Below are positions 1-8,933 of a stretch of DNA of 11,288 bases, piece by piece (the first letter of the stretch is position 1; every line of letters starts with the position of its first letter). Source of the stretch: a bacterium. GTDB taxonomy: Bacteria > Patescibacteriota > Minisyncoccia > UBA6257 > GWB1-50-10. The notes under the pieces are model-generated. The model saw only the letters and a program-made list of their open reading frames with translations. It searched no databases and was not told the origin of the DNA. Both the position numbers and the translations under genes were made by a program. The DNA lies in NCBI GenBank assembly GCA_021814835.1, contig JAKAHO010000020.1, forward strand, positions 1 to 11,288, in the 5' to 3' direction.

Positions 1-794
1 AGCGCGGATTTATGGCGGCGGCGCTGCGCGTCATTCCGTCGCAGATTAAAACGGTGGAAGAACTGAATCTTCCTCCGCTTCTTCACGATTTTGCAAAATT
101 GAGCCAAGGTTTCGTACTCGTGGTGGGTCCCGCGGGCCACGGAAAATCAACGACGCTTGCGGCAGTCGTGGATGAAATCAACCACACAAAGACCGACCAT
201 ATCATTACGGTTGAAGACCCGATTGAATATTTGTTTGCGCAGGACCGTTGTATTATCTCTCAGCGCGAAGTGGGGCAGGACACGCTCTCATTCCACGATG
301 CGCTCCGTGCGATTCTCCGCCAGGACCCCGACGTTATTATGATCGGCGAGATGCGCGACCCCGAAACAATTGCGACCGCAATGACGGCGGCCGAAACGGG
401 CCACTTGGTGTTCTCAACGCTTCACACAAACTCCGCGTCGCAGACCATTGACCGCATCATCGACAGCTTCCCGCCGGAACAGCAGGGGCAGGTCATTTCT
501 CAGCTCGCCTCAACGCTGGTCGGCATCGTTTCTCAGCGTCTTATCCCGCGTATGGGCGGGGGGCGTATTCCCGCGATGGAAATACTCCTCACTAATTCCG
601 CAATCCGCAATCTCATCCGCGAGAAAAAGATTTATCAGATTGACCTCGTAATTGAGACAAGCGTGCAGGAGGGTATGATGTCATTGAATCGCTCGCTCGT
701 GAGCCTCGTGAAGAAGCGCGAAATCTCGCTTGAGGAAGCGGAGCGCCACTCGTTAAATCCCGCCGAACTTCGTATTTTGCTTGAGAGGACGTAA
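1..794 (+). CDS. pilT: Type IV pilus retraction ATPase PilT (5'-truncated by window edge)
   Basis: Hexameric inner-membrane-associated ATPase that drives pilus disassembly and retraction. The frame is open to the window edge (the codons before the ATG at 12 read R-G-F), and family members have about 350 residues, so roughly 90-100 N-terminal residues lie outside. Counting from the Met at 12, the visible parts are Walker A GPAGHGKST (39-47), Asp box ITVEDPIEY (65-73), Walker B DPDVIMIGE (105-113) and His box GHLVFSTLHTN (130-140). The AIRNLIRE motif (197-204) is characteristic of PilT retraction ATPases rather than the extension ATPase PilB, and the C-terminal segment (GMMSLNRSL...) also fits PilT. 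pilC follows 35 nt later. The internal ATG at 12 should not be taken as the start, because the family N-terminal domain would be missing. Confidence 0.93.
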   Translation, partial: RGFMAAALRVIPSQIKTVEELNLPPLLHDFAKLSQGFVLVVGPAGHGKSTTLAAVVDEINHTKTDHIITVEDPIEYLFAQDRCIISQREVGQDTLSFHDALRAILRQDPDVIMIGEMRDPETIATAMTAAETGHLVFSTLHTNSASQTIDRIIDSFPPEQQGQVISQLASTLVGIVSQRLIPRMGGGRIPAMEILLTNSAIRNLIREKKIYQIDLVIETSVQEGMMSLNRSLVSLVKKREISLEEAERHSLNPAELRILLERT

Positions 795-811
795 GGGCGG
801 GGAGGCGGGGC

Positions 812-820
812 TGGTATAAT
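812..820 (+). promoter_or_regulatory. Extended -10 promoter for pilC
   Basis: A perfect extended -10 element (TG at 812-813, one base, TATAAT at 815-820) lies in the pilT-pilC gap. The upstream sequence is G-rich and shows no -35 box, which the TGn extension can replace. Transcription would begin near 827, only about 3 nt before the pilC ATG, giving an essentially leaderless mRNA. The purine run AAGGA (825-829) touches the ATG directly and so cannot act as a normally spaced ribosome binding site. Confidence 0.6.
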
Positions 821-829
821 AAATAAGGA

Positions 830-2035
830 ATGAAGTTTAACTACAAGGCGCGAACAAAAGAAGGCGAACTCCAGGTGGGAAATGTGGAGGCCGCTTCTCA
901 TGATGCGGCCGCGGCAATATTGCTGGGGCACGAGCTTTTTGTACTGAGTGTCGAGGCGGTTAGGGAAGACTCGATGTTGTTGCGCCTCACGAACTTCTTC
1001 GAGCGGGTGAAGATGATGGATATTATGATTTTCACGCGCCAGTTTGCAACCCTTCTTTCCTCGCAGGTCCCGGTGGGTGAGAGCTTAAGGAGTTTGTATG
1101 CACAGACGACGCGCCCCGTGCTCAAAGAAATCATTACAGAAATCGCGTCTGACGTTGATTCGGGCTTCTCGCTCTCGCAGGCGCTGGGCCGCCACCCGGG
1201 CGTATTTTCAGAATTCTATGTGAATATGGTGAAATCCGCTGAAGTTACGGGGCGTTTAAGTGAAATTTTGGACTTCCTTGCGGATTATCTCGAAAAGCAG
1301 TCGATTCTTGTGGGCAAACTCCGCAACGCGCTTATTTATCCCGCGTTCGTTATCGGTCTCTTTATTGTCGTAGTGTTCGTGATGATGACGATGGTGCTCC
1401 CGCAGATGATGCCGATATTCACGGAGTCAAAGGTGGCGCTGCCGCTCGCGACAAAAGTAGTCATCGGTATTAGCGGATTCCTCTCCGGATACTGGTGGAT
1501 AATGCTCATTGTGACGGTTGTTTCCGTAATTCTCTTTATCGACTATATGCAGACGGCGGAGGGAAAGGCGATTGTGGATGAAATTAGCCTGCGGTTGCCC
1601 ATTTTCGGAACGCTGTTCCAGTATTTGTACCTCGCGCGTTTTGCGGAATCGACAAAAGTGCTCATTCAGGGAGGTCTTACCATCCCGCAGGCGGTAGAAA
1701 TCTCCTCGCACACCATCGGCAACTACGTGTACCGCGATATTTTGCACGAGACCGCGCAAAATATCCGCAAGGGCCAGCTCCTTTCGCAGGCATTAAAGGA
1801 GGCGCCGTACTTCCCCCCGCTCGTCGGCCAGCTTATTGCGGTAGGCGAGTCAACGGGCCGTCTTGAAGTTCTTTTATCAAAAATCAGCGATTATTACGGC
1901 CGTCAGGTGGACGACAAGGTGGGAAACCTCGTGGAGCTCATTCAGCCGGCGCTCCTCGTGGTTATCGGTGTGATGGTTGCCGGTCTTTTTGCTGCCATTC
2001 TATTACCGCTCTATAATCTTACGAATTCAATATAG
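830..2035 (+). CDS. pilC: Type IV pilus inner-membrane platform protein PilC (GspF family)
   Basis: Polytopic inner-membrane protein that couples the cytoplasmic ATPases to pilus assembly and retraction. The length of 401 aa is normal for PilC/GspF. There are two T2SSF repeats, about residues 66-190 and 268-393. Each carries the family pattern of an N-terminal helix (FTRQFATLLSSQVPVGESL at 68-86; FAESTKVLIQGGLTIPQAV at 271-289) and a downstream 'E-x-T-G-R-L' turn (SAEVTGRL at 136-143; VGESTGRL at 338-345). Hydrophobic membrane segments lie at about 170-190, 220-238 and 372-394. The start at 830 keeps the usual N-terminal 'F-x-Y-x-A' opening (KFNYKAR). The preceding gene is pilT and the next genes encode pilins, a standard arrangement. 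Confidence 0.95.
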   Translation: MKFNYKARTKEGELQVGNVEAASHDAAAAILLGHELFVLSVEAVREDSMLLRLTNFFERVKMMDIMIFTRQFATLLSSQVPVGESLRSLYAQTTRPVLKEIITEIASDVDSGFSLSQALGRHPGVFSEFYVNMVKSAEVTGRLSEILDFLADYLEKQSILVGKLRNALIYPAFVIGLFIVVVFVMMTMVLPQMMPIFTESKVALPLATKVVIGISGFLSGYWWIMLIVTVVSVILFIDYMQTAEGKAIVDEISLRLPIFGTLFQYLYLARFAESTKVLIQGGLTIPQAVEISSHTIGNYVYRDILHETAQNIRKGQLLSQALKEAPYFPPLVGQLIAVGESTGRLEVLLSKISDYYGRQVDDKVGNLVELIQPALLVVIGVMVAGLFAAILLPLYNLTNSI

Positions 2036-2043
2036 TGTATAAT
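2036..2043 (+). promoter_or_regulatory. -10 box upstream of the tandem pilin genes
   Basis: TATAAT at 2038-2043, preceded directly by TG, begins three bases after the pilC stop codon. No good -35 is visible 16-18 nt upstream. Transcription would start near 2050, leaving a leader of about 50 nt before the first pilin gene, unlike the near-leaderless arrangement at pilC. A separate promoter fits the high expression expected for a major pilin; this is inference. Confidence 0.5.
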
Positions 2044-2100
2044 AGAGGGAATTATTAAAAGGTCGGTGAGAGTCAAAAAATATCAATAAAGAATACAACA

Positions 2101-2505
2101 ATGAATAACAGAAAAGGTTTTACCCTTATCGAAATGCTCGTGGTGGTGGCAATTATCGGTCTTTTGAGCTCAGTGGTGGTGGTAGGTTTGAGCGGCGCGC
2201 GTCAAAAGGCGCGTGATGCAAAGCGTTTAGCGGACATCCAACAGGTTATGAACTCTGCAGAGGTGCAGTTCACGAATGCGGGCTATCCGGCGACAATCGT
2301 CTTGCCAACAGCGCCCCAATCAGGAGAAACGTATTATTACTCCGGAGGACCAACGTCATCGGCGGCGATGGCATGCATGGAAACGTCGGAAAATGGAGCG
2401 GCCGTGGCAATCCCCGCTCAGTGCGCAGGCCTTCCCGGCGTGAGCGTAACCCCGCCCTGCCAAGCGGGAAGACCGTACTACTTCTGCAAGACAAGCGCTC
2501 AATAA
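2101..2505 (+). CDS. Type IV pilin / pseudopilin (first of tandem pair)
   Basis: Secreted pilus subunit of 134 aa. It has a class III signal: a short basic leader (MNNRKG), prepilin peptidase cleavage expected after Gly6, mature Phe at +1 and the essential Glu at +5 (Glu11). A hydrophobic helix runs to about residue 30. The following amphipathic region GARQKARDAKRLADIQQV is typical of the pilin alpha-1 helix in GspG/PilA-like proteins. The globular part is Gly/Pro/Ser rich and contains four cysteines (92, 108, 120, 129), enough for two disulfides. The start lacks a Shine-Dalgarno sequence but gives the correct leader length. A second pilin follows after 12 nt. Which of the two is the major pilin cannot be decided from sequence. 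Confidence 0.9.
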   Translation: MNNRKGFTLIEMLVVVAIIGLLSSVVVVGLSGARQKARDAKRLADIQQVMNSAEVQFTNAGYPATIVLPTAPQSGETYYYSGGPTSSAAMACMETSENGAAVAIPAQCAGLPGVSVTPPCQAGRPYYFCKTSAQ

Positions 2506-2517
2506 TCAACCTAAAAC

Positions 2518-2964
2518 ATGAAACGCTCGGGCTTCACATTAATTGAAATGTTGGTAGTTGTCGCAATCATCGGATTGCTCTCTTCCACCATTCTCGTGGG
2601 GCTTAGCGATGCAAGACGGCGCGCACGCGATGCGCGCCGTTTCGCGGATATCCGGCAGATTCAGAACGGACTCGAGAATCTTTACTCGACGTCGCGCGCT
2701 TATCCGAAATCGGAAGATTTGTACGACCTCATTAAAGAATTGCCCACCGACCCTCAGGGCGGCAGGTATGGATACATTCAGGTGAACTCGAATGCGTATA
2801 TGCTTGGCGCGTGTCTTGAAAACACGAGACCCCCTGAAATAATGAGTTACTCGCGCCCCGACGCTGCAAGTTTCGATATAAGCCCGCAGGGGAGCACACA
2901 GGAGCCCCCGACGCAGTGCACGTGTGAGAGTCAGAATGCGTATTGTGTGAATGTAGGATTGTAA
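2518..2964 (+). CDS. Type IV pilin / pseudopilin, GspG-like (second of tandem pair)
   Basis: Pilus subunit of 148 aa with leader MKRSG, cleavage after Gly5 and Glu10 at +5. The first 45 or so residues nearly match the preceding pilin (FTLIEMLVVVAIIGLLSS, then L-S-x-AR, ARDA, ADI-x-Q), so the pair arose by duplication. The C-terminal part differs and contains the 'LPTDPQGGRYGY' segment (75-86), typical of GspG-type pseudopilins, where this loop binds calcium or structures the beta region. Four cysteines (99, 134, 136, 143) again suggest disulfides, but at different positions from the first pilin. No ribosome binding site is visible in the 12-nt gap. Confidence 0.9.
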   Translation: MKRSGFTLIEMLVVVAIIGLLSSTILVGLSDARRRARDARRFADIRQIQNGLENLYSTSRAYPKSEDLYDLIKELPTDPQGGRYGYIQVNSNAYMLGACLENTRPPEIMSYSRPDAASFDISPQGSTQEPPTQCTCESQNAYCVNVGL

Positions 2965-3068
2965 TGAATCCCGTTAGAAGATTAACCATCCGTATTTCTA
3001 GACTAGCCGTTTCATCGGTGGCATTATTAATGAACACTCACAGGAACTATTTGTAATTTTTTAACAGG

Positions 3069-3974
3069 ATGAATATTGTCTATTACTCATTGTTGTTTGT
3101 AGCGGGACTGGCGCTCGGGAGCTTCGCGAACGTACTCATCCTTCGCTATGACCCCGATAGGAACGTGTTTTCCGGCCCAAGCCTCTCGGGTCGTTCCGGC
3201 TGTATGCAGTGCAGGCGCACGCTCCAGTGGTATGAGCTTATTCCTGTATTCAGTTTTTTAGTGCAACGCGGGAAGTGCCGTTCGTGCGGCATCGCGCTCA
3301 CCGTGCAGTATCCACTCGTTGAACTCGCGGGTGGAGCAATTACTGCGGCGGTGCCGTATTTTTTGAACGGGTTCTATGGTGTGGCATCAGTGAATTTCTT
3401 TGCCCTCCTCGCCCCCTACTGGTACTACATTGTCGTTGCGGGCTGGGTCGCCATTTTTTTCATACTGCTTCTCATTACGGTCATCGATTTGCGCCACTAT
3501 CTTATACCGAATGAGCTGAATCTCTTGCTGGGGGCTATCGGCGCAGTGAATGCGGGTATTATGGCATTCAATCCGCAGGGACTTCTCTTTCAGTTCAGAG
3601 ACTCATTTTTACAGCAGTACGTGCTTCTCCTCTCGCCGTTTCAGAATATTCTTGCAAACCACGCATTGGGCGCCGCGGCAGGCTTCGCATTCTTCTTGAT
3701 GTTGAGCCTTGTGACGCGGGGAAGGGGAATAGGCTTCGGCGATGTGAAGTTGGCGCTTGCGGCGGGGTTGGCGCTTGGCTGGCCCGATGTGGGGCTTACG
3801 ATAATGCTCTCGTTCGTGCTTGGGGGAATTATCAGCGTGGGGCTTATGCTTTTCAATAAGAGCCATATGCGGGACAAGGTCCCGTTTGCGCCGTTTTTCA
3901 CGCTCGGATTCGCACTCACCTTTTTCTTCGGTCATGCACTCTTGAGCGCTTATTTCGGTATGTTTCACCTCTGA
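3069..3974 (+). CDS. pilD: Prepilin leader peptidase / N-methyltransferase PilD
   Basis: Membrane aspartyl protease (GspO/PilD family, A24) that cleaves prepilin leaders after Gly and methylates the new N-terminal residue. It should process the pilins encoded on both sides. The 301-aa length is slightly above the common 260-290. The N-terminal part (LGSFANVLILR, 16-26) leads into the zinc-binding pairs C45-x2-C48 and C70-x2-C73 of the bifunctional enzymes. The two catalytic aspartates are D140 in VIDLRHYLIPNELN and D225 in GFGDVK. Several hydrophobic segments follow, and PFAPFFTLG (272-280) is a conserved C-terminal segment. It ends in TGA, evidence that TGA is a stop codon here. The ATG is preceded by only a weak AACAGG. 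The upstream 104-nt gap contains a 30-codon frame discussed as a finding. Confidence 0.95.
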   Translation: MNIVYYSLLFVAGLALGSFANVLILRYDPDRNVFSGPSLSGRSGCMQCRRTLQWYELIPVFSFLVQRGKCRSCGIALTVQYPLVELAGGAITAAVPYFLNGFYGVASVNFFALLAPYWYYIVVAGWVAIFFILLLITVIDLRHYLIPNELNLLLGAIGAVNAGIMAFNPQGLLFQFRDSFLQQYVLLLSPFQNILANHALGAAAGFAFFLMLSLVTRGRGIGFGDVKLALAAGLALGWPDVGLTIMLSFVLGGIISVGLMLFNKSHMRDKVPFAPFFTLGFALTFFFGHALLSAYFGMFHL

Positions 3975-4000
3975 GCCTTATTCTTTTTTCGTGCGCGCAC

Positions 4001-4008
4001 TGTATAAT
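4001..4008 (+). promoter_or_regulatory. -10 box for the minor pseudopilin cluster
   Basis: TATAAT at 4003-4008, preceded directly by TG, lies 12 nt before the ATG at 4021, in the 46-nt gap after pilD. The predicted start point is near 4015, giving a leader of about 6 nt. A weak -35-like TTATTC sits at 3978-3983 with long spacing (19 nt). The site helps decide the start of the next gene: a GTG at 3991 would place the promoter inside the coding region. Confidence 0.5.
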
Positions 4009-4020
4009 GAAAGAGAAGCT

Positions 4021-4629
4021 ATGCAGCGCGTGAAAATATTGTTGCACACATTTTGGGGGCACGTCCGTAATCGGGGCGGCTTTTCGCTGATGGATATTAT
4101 TGTGGCAACCGCCATCATCGCGATGATTACGAGCATCTCCATAAGTTATAACCATTCTTCAGAGGAACAGCTCCGTATATTTAAATCGCAGTCGCTTATT
4201 GCGGGCGCGATTAACCGCGCGAAGTCGTTCGCGGCGGAGCGTTATATCGGAAAAGACGTTCCTGTCGGAAGTTTTGCGTGCGCCTTTGGCGTGCATTTTG
4301 ATACCGCAAAGGGAAGCGTACTCATTTTTGAGGACATTAAACCCGCGACAACTATTTACACCTGTCTCAATGCCGATGGCTCATACACGCCGTCGCTTGC
4401 CGCGTCGGGAAGTTTTTATAACGGTGCGAGTGAGCTGATTGAGGAGGTGCCCCTAGATGATGCGATTACATTGTCGTTGCCCAACGGGGGCGCCGACGTC
4501 CTGTTTGTCCCGCCCGATCTTTCCGCGACATCAACGGGAGCATTCCCTGTTACTGCGCGCGTGACGAGTGCAAGCGGGAGATTCGGAGACACGACAATAA
4601 TCGCCGGCGGACAACTTATTACTAAATAA
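4021..4629 (+). CDS. Minor pseudopilin, GspH-like, with Asp at +5
   Basis: Pilin-like protein of 202 aa from the ATG at 4021. The in-frame GTG at 3991 would add ten residues encoded by the promoter region and is less likely. The leader is long for the class (20 residues, MQRVKILLHT...RGG); cleavage is expected after Gly20 and is followed by FSLMDIIVATAIIAMITS. Residue +5 is Asp25 instead of the near-universal Glu. The globular part has C87 and C115. The segment ITLSLPNGGADVLFVPPD (149-166) and the closing ITK strand resemble the beta-rich C-terminal domain of GspH/FimT minor pseudopilins, and first position in a four-gene minor-pilin run fits GspH. The assignment to H is by order and pattern, not proven. 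Confidence 0.8.
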   Translation: MQRVKILLHTFWGHVRNRGGFSLMDIIVATAIIAMITSISISYNHSSEEQLRIFKSQSLIAGAINRAKSFAAERYIGKDVPVGSFACAFGVHFDTAKGSVLIFEDIKPATTIYTCLNADGSYTPSLAASGSFYNGASELIEEVPLDDAITLSLPNGGADVLFVPPDLSATSTGAFPVTARVTSASGRFGDTTIIAGGQLITK

Positions 4630-4633
4630 TGCG

Positions 4634-5128
4634 ATGAAACGCGCGAAGCATAATGAGGGGCAAATAATGATTGAGTCGATTGTGGCGATAAGTATCGCGC
4701 TCACGGCGCTCGTGTCGGCGCTTTCGCTTGTGACGAATTCATTGCACTACAACGCGCTGGCGAACCAGAGGCTTATCGGCTCCCACCTTGCTGCCGAGGG
4801 CGTTGAGTTGGTGGGCAATATGCTTGATAGAGATTTTGCGTTGGGGGCAGTGTGGGGGAGCAGTCTTCCGCCGAGCCCGTTTCAGGTGAGCTACGACGAG
4901 CCTGCGGCAATTACGACGCAGAACGGCAACGCGTTGTCGTACAACAACGGCACATACTCATATCAGAAGGTTGCCACGTCGATAAACAGCGGATTCATTC
5001 GTGATATTACCGCAACGAAGATTTCCGATGCGAACGGCGTGTATGAAGTGAGCGTGAGTTCTACGGTCCGCATGGCGGGCGAAGATCCCATTGTTATTGA
5101 AGATCATTTTTATAACTGGCGCCAATAA
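4634..5128 (+). CDS. Minor pseudopilin, GspI/PilV-like
   Basis: Pilin-like protein of 164 aa. Leader MKRAKHNEG, cleavage after Gly9, mature start QIMIE with Gln at +1 and Glu14 at +5, then a hydrophobic helix (SIVAISIALTALVSALSLV). The segment 'ANQRLIGSHLAAEGVELVGNMLDRD' resembles the region after the helix in PilV/GspI-type minor pilins ('A..LA.EG.E.....RD'). It starts 4 nt after the preceding gene without a Shine-Dalgarno sequence, so it is probably cotranscribed. No cysteines are present, unlike the neighbouring pilins. A structural role in the pilus-tip complex is inferred from position. Confidence 0.82.
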   Translation: MKRAKHNEGQIMIESIVAISIALTALVSALSLVTNSLHYNALANQRLIGSHLAAEGVELVGNMLDRDFALGAVWGSSLPPSPFQVSYDEPAAITTQNGNALSYNNGTYSYQKVATSINSGFIRDITATKISDANGVYEVSVSSTVRMAGEDPIVIEDHFYNWRQ

Positions 5129-5134
5129 TCATTT

Positions 5135-5752
5135 ATGAAGACACTGAGAAACAACGAAGGTTTTACTATTCTGGAGCTTATGGTCGCGCTCTCGGTTTTT
5201 TCTGTGGCAATGTCGATCATCAGCGGTCTGTTTATTCAGACATTGCACACGCAGAAAATACTGGGCGCTTCGATTGAGGCGAGCAGCAATACCAGTCTTA
5301 TGATTGAGCAGATGTCGCGCGAAATAAGGCTTGGCTATAATTTTACAACGTCAACCGCGCCCTGTAGCGCGCTGCTTCCTGATTTTTCTGCGGGACTTGC
5401 ATTTCGCCGTTTCAGAGGCGCATCAACGGCGGTAGTGGCATACGAATGGAATACGACATCAAGCACGCTTGAGCGTACCGAGGAAATGGGAGTAACGTCG
5501 GATATTACCTCGCCGAACGTAAAGGCGAACCGCGTGTGCTTTCGTGTAAGTCAGAATGGTTCGGCGGGCAATCCGTGGCTCATTACCATTCTCGGTAACA
5601 TCTCGCCCCGCAATCTCGGCGTTGATGATAAGGGCGCAAACATAGAGACAACGATAAGTTCGCGCGTATTGCCGAGCGATATTTCGACGATAGGCGTCTG
5701 CCCCGCAGGCTGGCTTGCGCGGTTTACGCATTTCAGCGTTTGCCCCTTATAA
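5135..5752 (+). CDS. Minor pseudopilin, GspJ/PilW-like
   Basis: Pilin-like protein of 205 aa. Leader MKTLRNNEG, cleavage after Gly9, mature FTILE with Glu14 at +5, hydrophobic helix LMVALSVFSVAMSIISGLF. The following 'SSNTSLMIEQMSREIRLG' is the hallmark of GspJ/PilW minor pilins, where a helix ends in 'M.REIR'. Cysteines occur in the globular part (APCS, NRVCF, GVCP, and SVCPL at the very C-terminus), so disulfides are possible. It lies 6 nt after the GspI-like gene, and its stop codon (5750-5752) is one base before the next ATG, so cotranscription is very likely. Confidence 0.83.
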   Translation: MKTLRNNEGFTILELMVALSVFSVAMSIISGLFIQTLHTQKILGASIEASSNTSLMIEQMSREIRLGYNFTTSTAPCSALLPDFSAGLAFRRFRGASTAVVAYEWNTTSSTLERTEEMGVTSDITSPNVKANRVCFRVSQNGSAGNPWLITILGNISPRNLGVDDKGANIETTISSRVLPSDISTIGVCPAGWLARFTHFSVCPL

Positions 5753-5753
5753 T

Positions 5754-6455
5754 ATGGCTATAAAATTATTACGAAAACTTTACAGTAATGAATCGGGCCA
5801 GTCGCTCCTGTTGAGTGTAATGGTAATCGGCGGCGTGTTGATCGGCGCAACCGCCATCGCGGGGTTGCTTTTAAAATATCAATTACGTCAGACAAATGAT
5901 GTGGTGAATTCAACTAAGGCATTTTTTGCTGCTGACGCGGGAATCGAAAAAGAAACGTACAGCATAAGAAATTCTGTTCCTCCGCCATCATTCTCAAACG
6001 GATCATCAGTGACGTCATCCTGGGCGATTGTAGGTCAGAACATTGTGGTGCGGTCGCAAGGGGAGTCGGGGGGCGCCGTGCGCGCGCTCGAATCGTATAT
6101 TTCTTCGGCAACCTCTTCGCCTCAGCCCCAACCGCAAATTACACAATTTGATATCTCGGGCAACGCAAATATCGTGGGTTCGCCGTGCTCAGGCGATTGC
6201 CCATTTCATACGGGGAACCCCGATACGACCGCGCCCGTCGCTTCGCCGACGAATATCACGGTTTCGTGGACTACGAGCAATGTGACAACTTGCGCGGGTT
6301 CTTCAAATCCTGTCGGAGTGTGGTCAACGACGGCATTGAGCGGTCCGCAAGTTATTGATATCGGCGCGCAAAATCCGCCGATTACGCTTTCGCTCATTTG
6401 TTCGCAGGGCGGAGTTTCCGCAAGTACATCCACCGTTATCCACTTCATTCCATAA
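5754..6455 (+). CDS. GspK/PilX-like minor pilin with C-terminal Ig-like region
   Basis: Protein of 233 aa from the ATG at 5754; an in-frame TTG at 5715 would overlap the upstream gene by 38 nt and is unlikely. The N-terminus SNESG/QSLLLSVMVIGGVLIGATAIAGLLL looks like a class III signal with cleavage after Gly15, but +5 is Leu, not Glu. This is the known signature of GspK/PilX-type tip pseudopilins. 'TKAFFAADAGIEKETYSIRN' (54-73) matches the conserved 'A..AAEAGIE' segment after the PilX helix. A Pro/Gln linker (123-129) leads to a C-terminal part (about 155-233) with the beta-sandwich-like pattern VSWTTSNVTTC...GVWS...GPQ...ITLSLIC (C180 and C216 could form a disulfide). This probably forms an exposed tip domain. 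Cys145 and Cys149 form a second close pair. Confidence 0.78.
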   Translation: MAIKLLRKLYSNESGQSLLLSVMVIGGVLIGATAIAGLLLKYQLRQTNDVVNSTKAFFAADAGIEKETYSIRNSVPPPSFSNGSSVTSSWAIVGQNIVVRSQGESGGAVRALESYISSATSSPQPQPQITQFDISGNANIVGSPCSGDCPFHTGNPDTTAPVASPTNITVSWTTSNVTTCAGSSNPVGVWSTTALSGPQVIDIGAQNPPITLSLICSQGGVSASTSTVIHFIP

Positions 6456-8546
<2,091 letters not shown>

Positions 8547-8573
8547 GCAGCGCGGTGAGTTATTAGTAGTTAG

Positions 8574-8602
8574 TTGTCGGTTTTTAGCAGTTGGTTTACT
8601 AT
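8574..8602 (+). promoter_or_regulatory. Candidate promoter for gatC-gatA
   Basis: TTGTCG (8574-8579) and TACTAT (8597-8602) are separated by 17 nt in the 68-nt gap after ligA. The start point would be near 8609, about 6 nt before the gatC ATG, in line with the short leaders predicted for other genes here. The gap also contains loosely repeated TTAG/AGTTGG words of no clear function. Confidence 0.45.
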
Positions 8603-8614
8603 TCATACAAACAT

Positions 8615-8932
8615 ATGATATCGAAAGAGGAGGTTAAGCACTTGGCATCGCTTGCGCGCATCGAGCTTACGGAAGCCGAAGAAACGAAGCTCCAGCATGA
8701 TTTGGCGGCAATGTTCGACCATTTTGAAGAGCTTAAAGAAATAAATACCGATACTGTAGAGCCGATGGCGGGAGGTTCGGTGCTTACTAATCAGTTCCGC
8801 AATGACGAGGACGCAACAAACCGCGTTGCAAATAGTGCGGCGCTCAAAGCATTCCCTGAAAGCGCATCAGGTCTTTTGAAGGTACCGCCGGTATTTTCCT
8901 CCGAAGGAGGATCTGCCGCAGGTAGAGAATAA
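8615..8932 (+). CDS. gatC: Asp/Glu-tRNA(Asn/Gln) amidotransferase subunit C
   Basis: Small subunit that wraps and stabilises GatA in the GatCAB complex, which converts misacylated Glu-tRNA(Gln) and/or Asp-tRNA(Asn) to the amide form. The protein is 105 aa from the ATG at 8615; the TTG at 8591 would lie in the promoter. The family pattern is clear: 'I..EEVKHLASLARIELTEAE' at the N-terminus, 'L..MFDHFEELKEINTDTVEPM' in the middle, and the 'ALKAFPESASGLLKVPPVF' close. GatC normally ends within a few residues of that motif. Here an 11-residue tail (SSEGGSAAGRE) follows, encoded by palindromic DNA. gatA begins one base after the stop. Confidence 0.93.
   Translation: MISKEEVKHLASLARIELTEAEETKLQHDLAAMFDHFEELKEINTDTVEPMAGGSVLTNQFRNDEDATNRVANSAALKAFPESASGLLKVPPVFSSEGGSAAGRE
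8897..8920 (+). repeat. Palindromic element inside the 3' end of gatC
   Basis: TCCTCC (8897-8902) and GGAGGA (8906-8911) form a perfect 6-bp stem around a GAA loop. A second short palindrome, CTGC-C-GCAG (8913-8921 region), follows directly. The element encodes the extra C-terminal residues of GatC and contains a Shine-Dalgarno-like GGAGGA 22 nt before the gatA ATG, too far for a normal ribosome binding site. It looks like a small dispersed palindrome inserted at the gene end; that origin is inference. Confidence 0.6.
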
Positions 8933-8933
8933 T

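Noticed and set aside
2012..2017. TATAAT inside the 3' end of pilC
   Set aside because: It encodes conserved C-terminal residues (LYNL) of PilC, and the box at 2038 is better placed for the pilin genes.
3991..4020. GTG start for the GspH-like gene
   Set aside because: It would place the TATAAT promoter inside the coding region and lengthen an already long pilin leader.
5748..5753. TATAAT just before the GspK/PilX-like gene
   Set aside because: Transcription would start near 5760, inside the gene after its ATG at 5754. The bases are also the last codons of the upstream gene, so it is probably chance.
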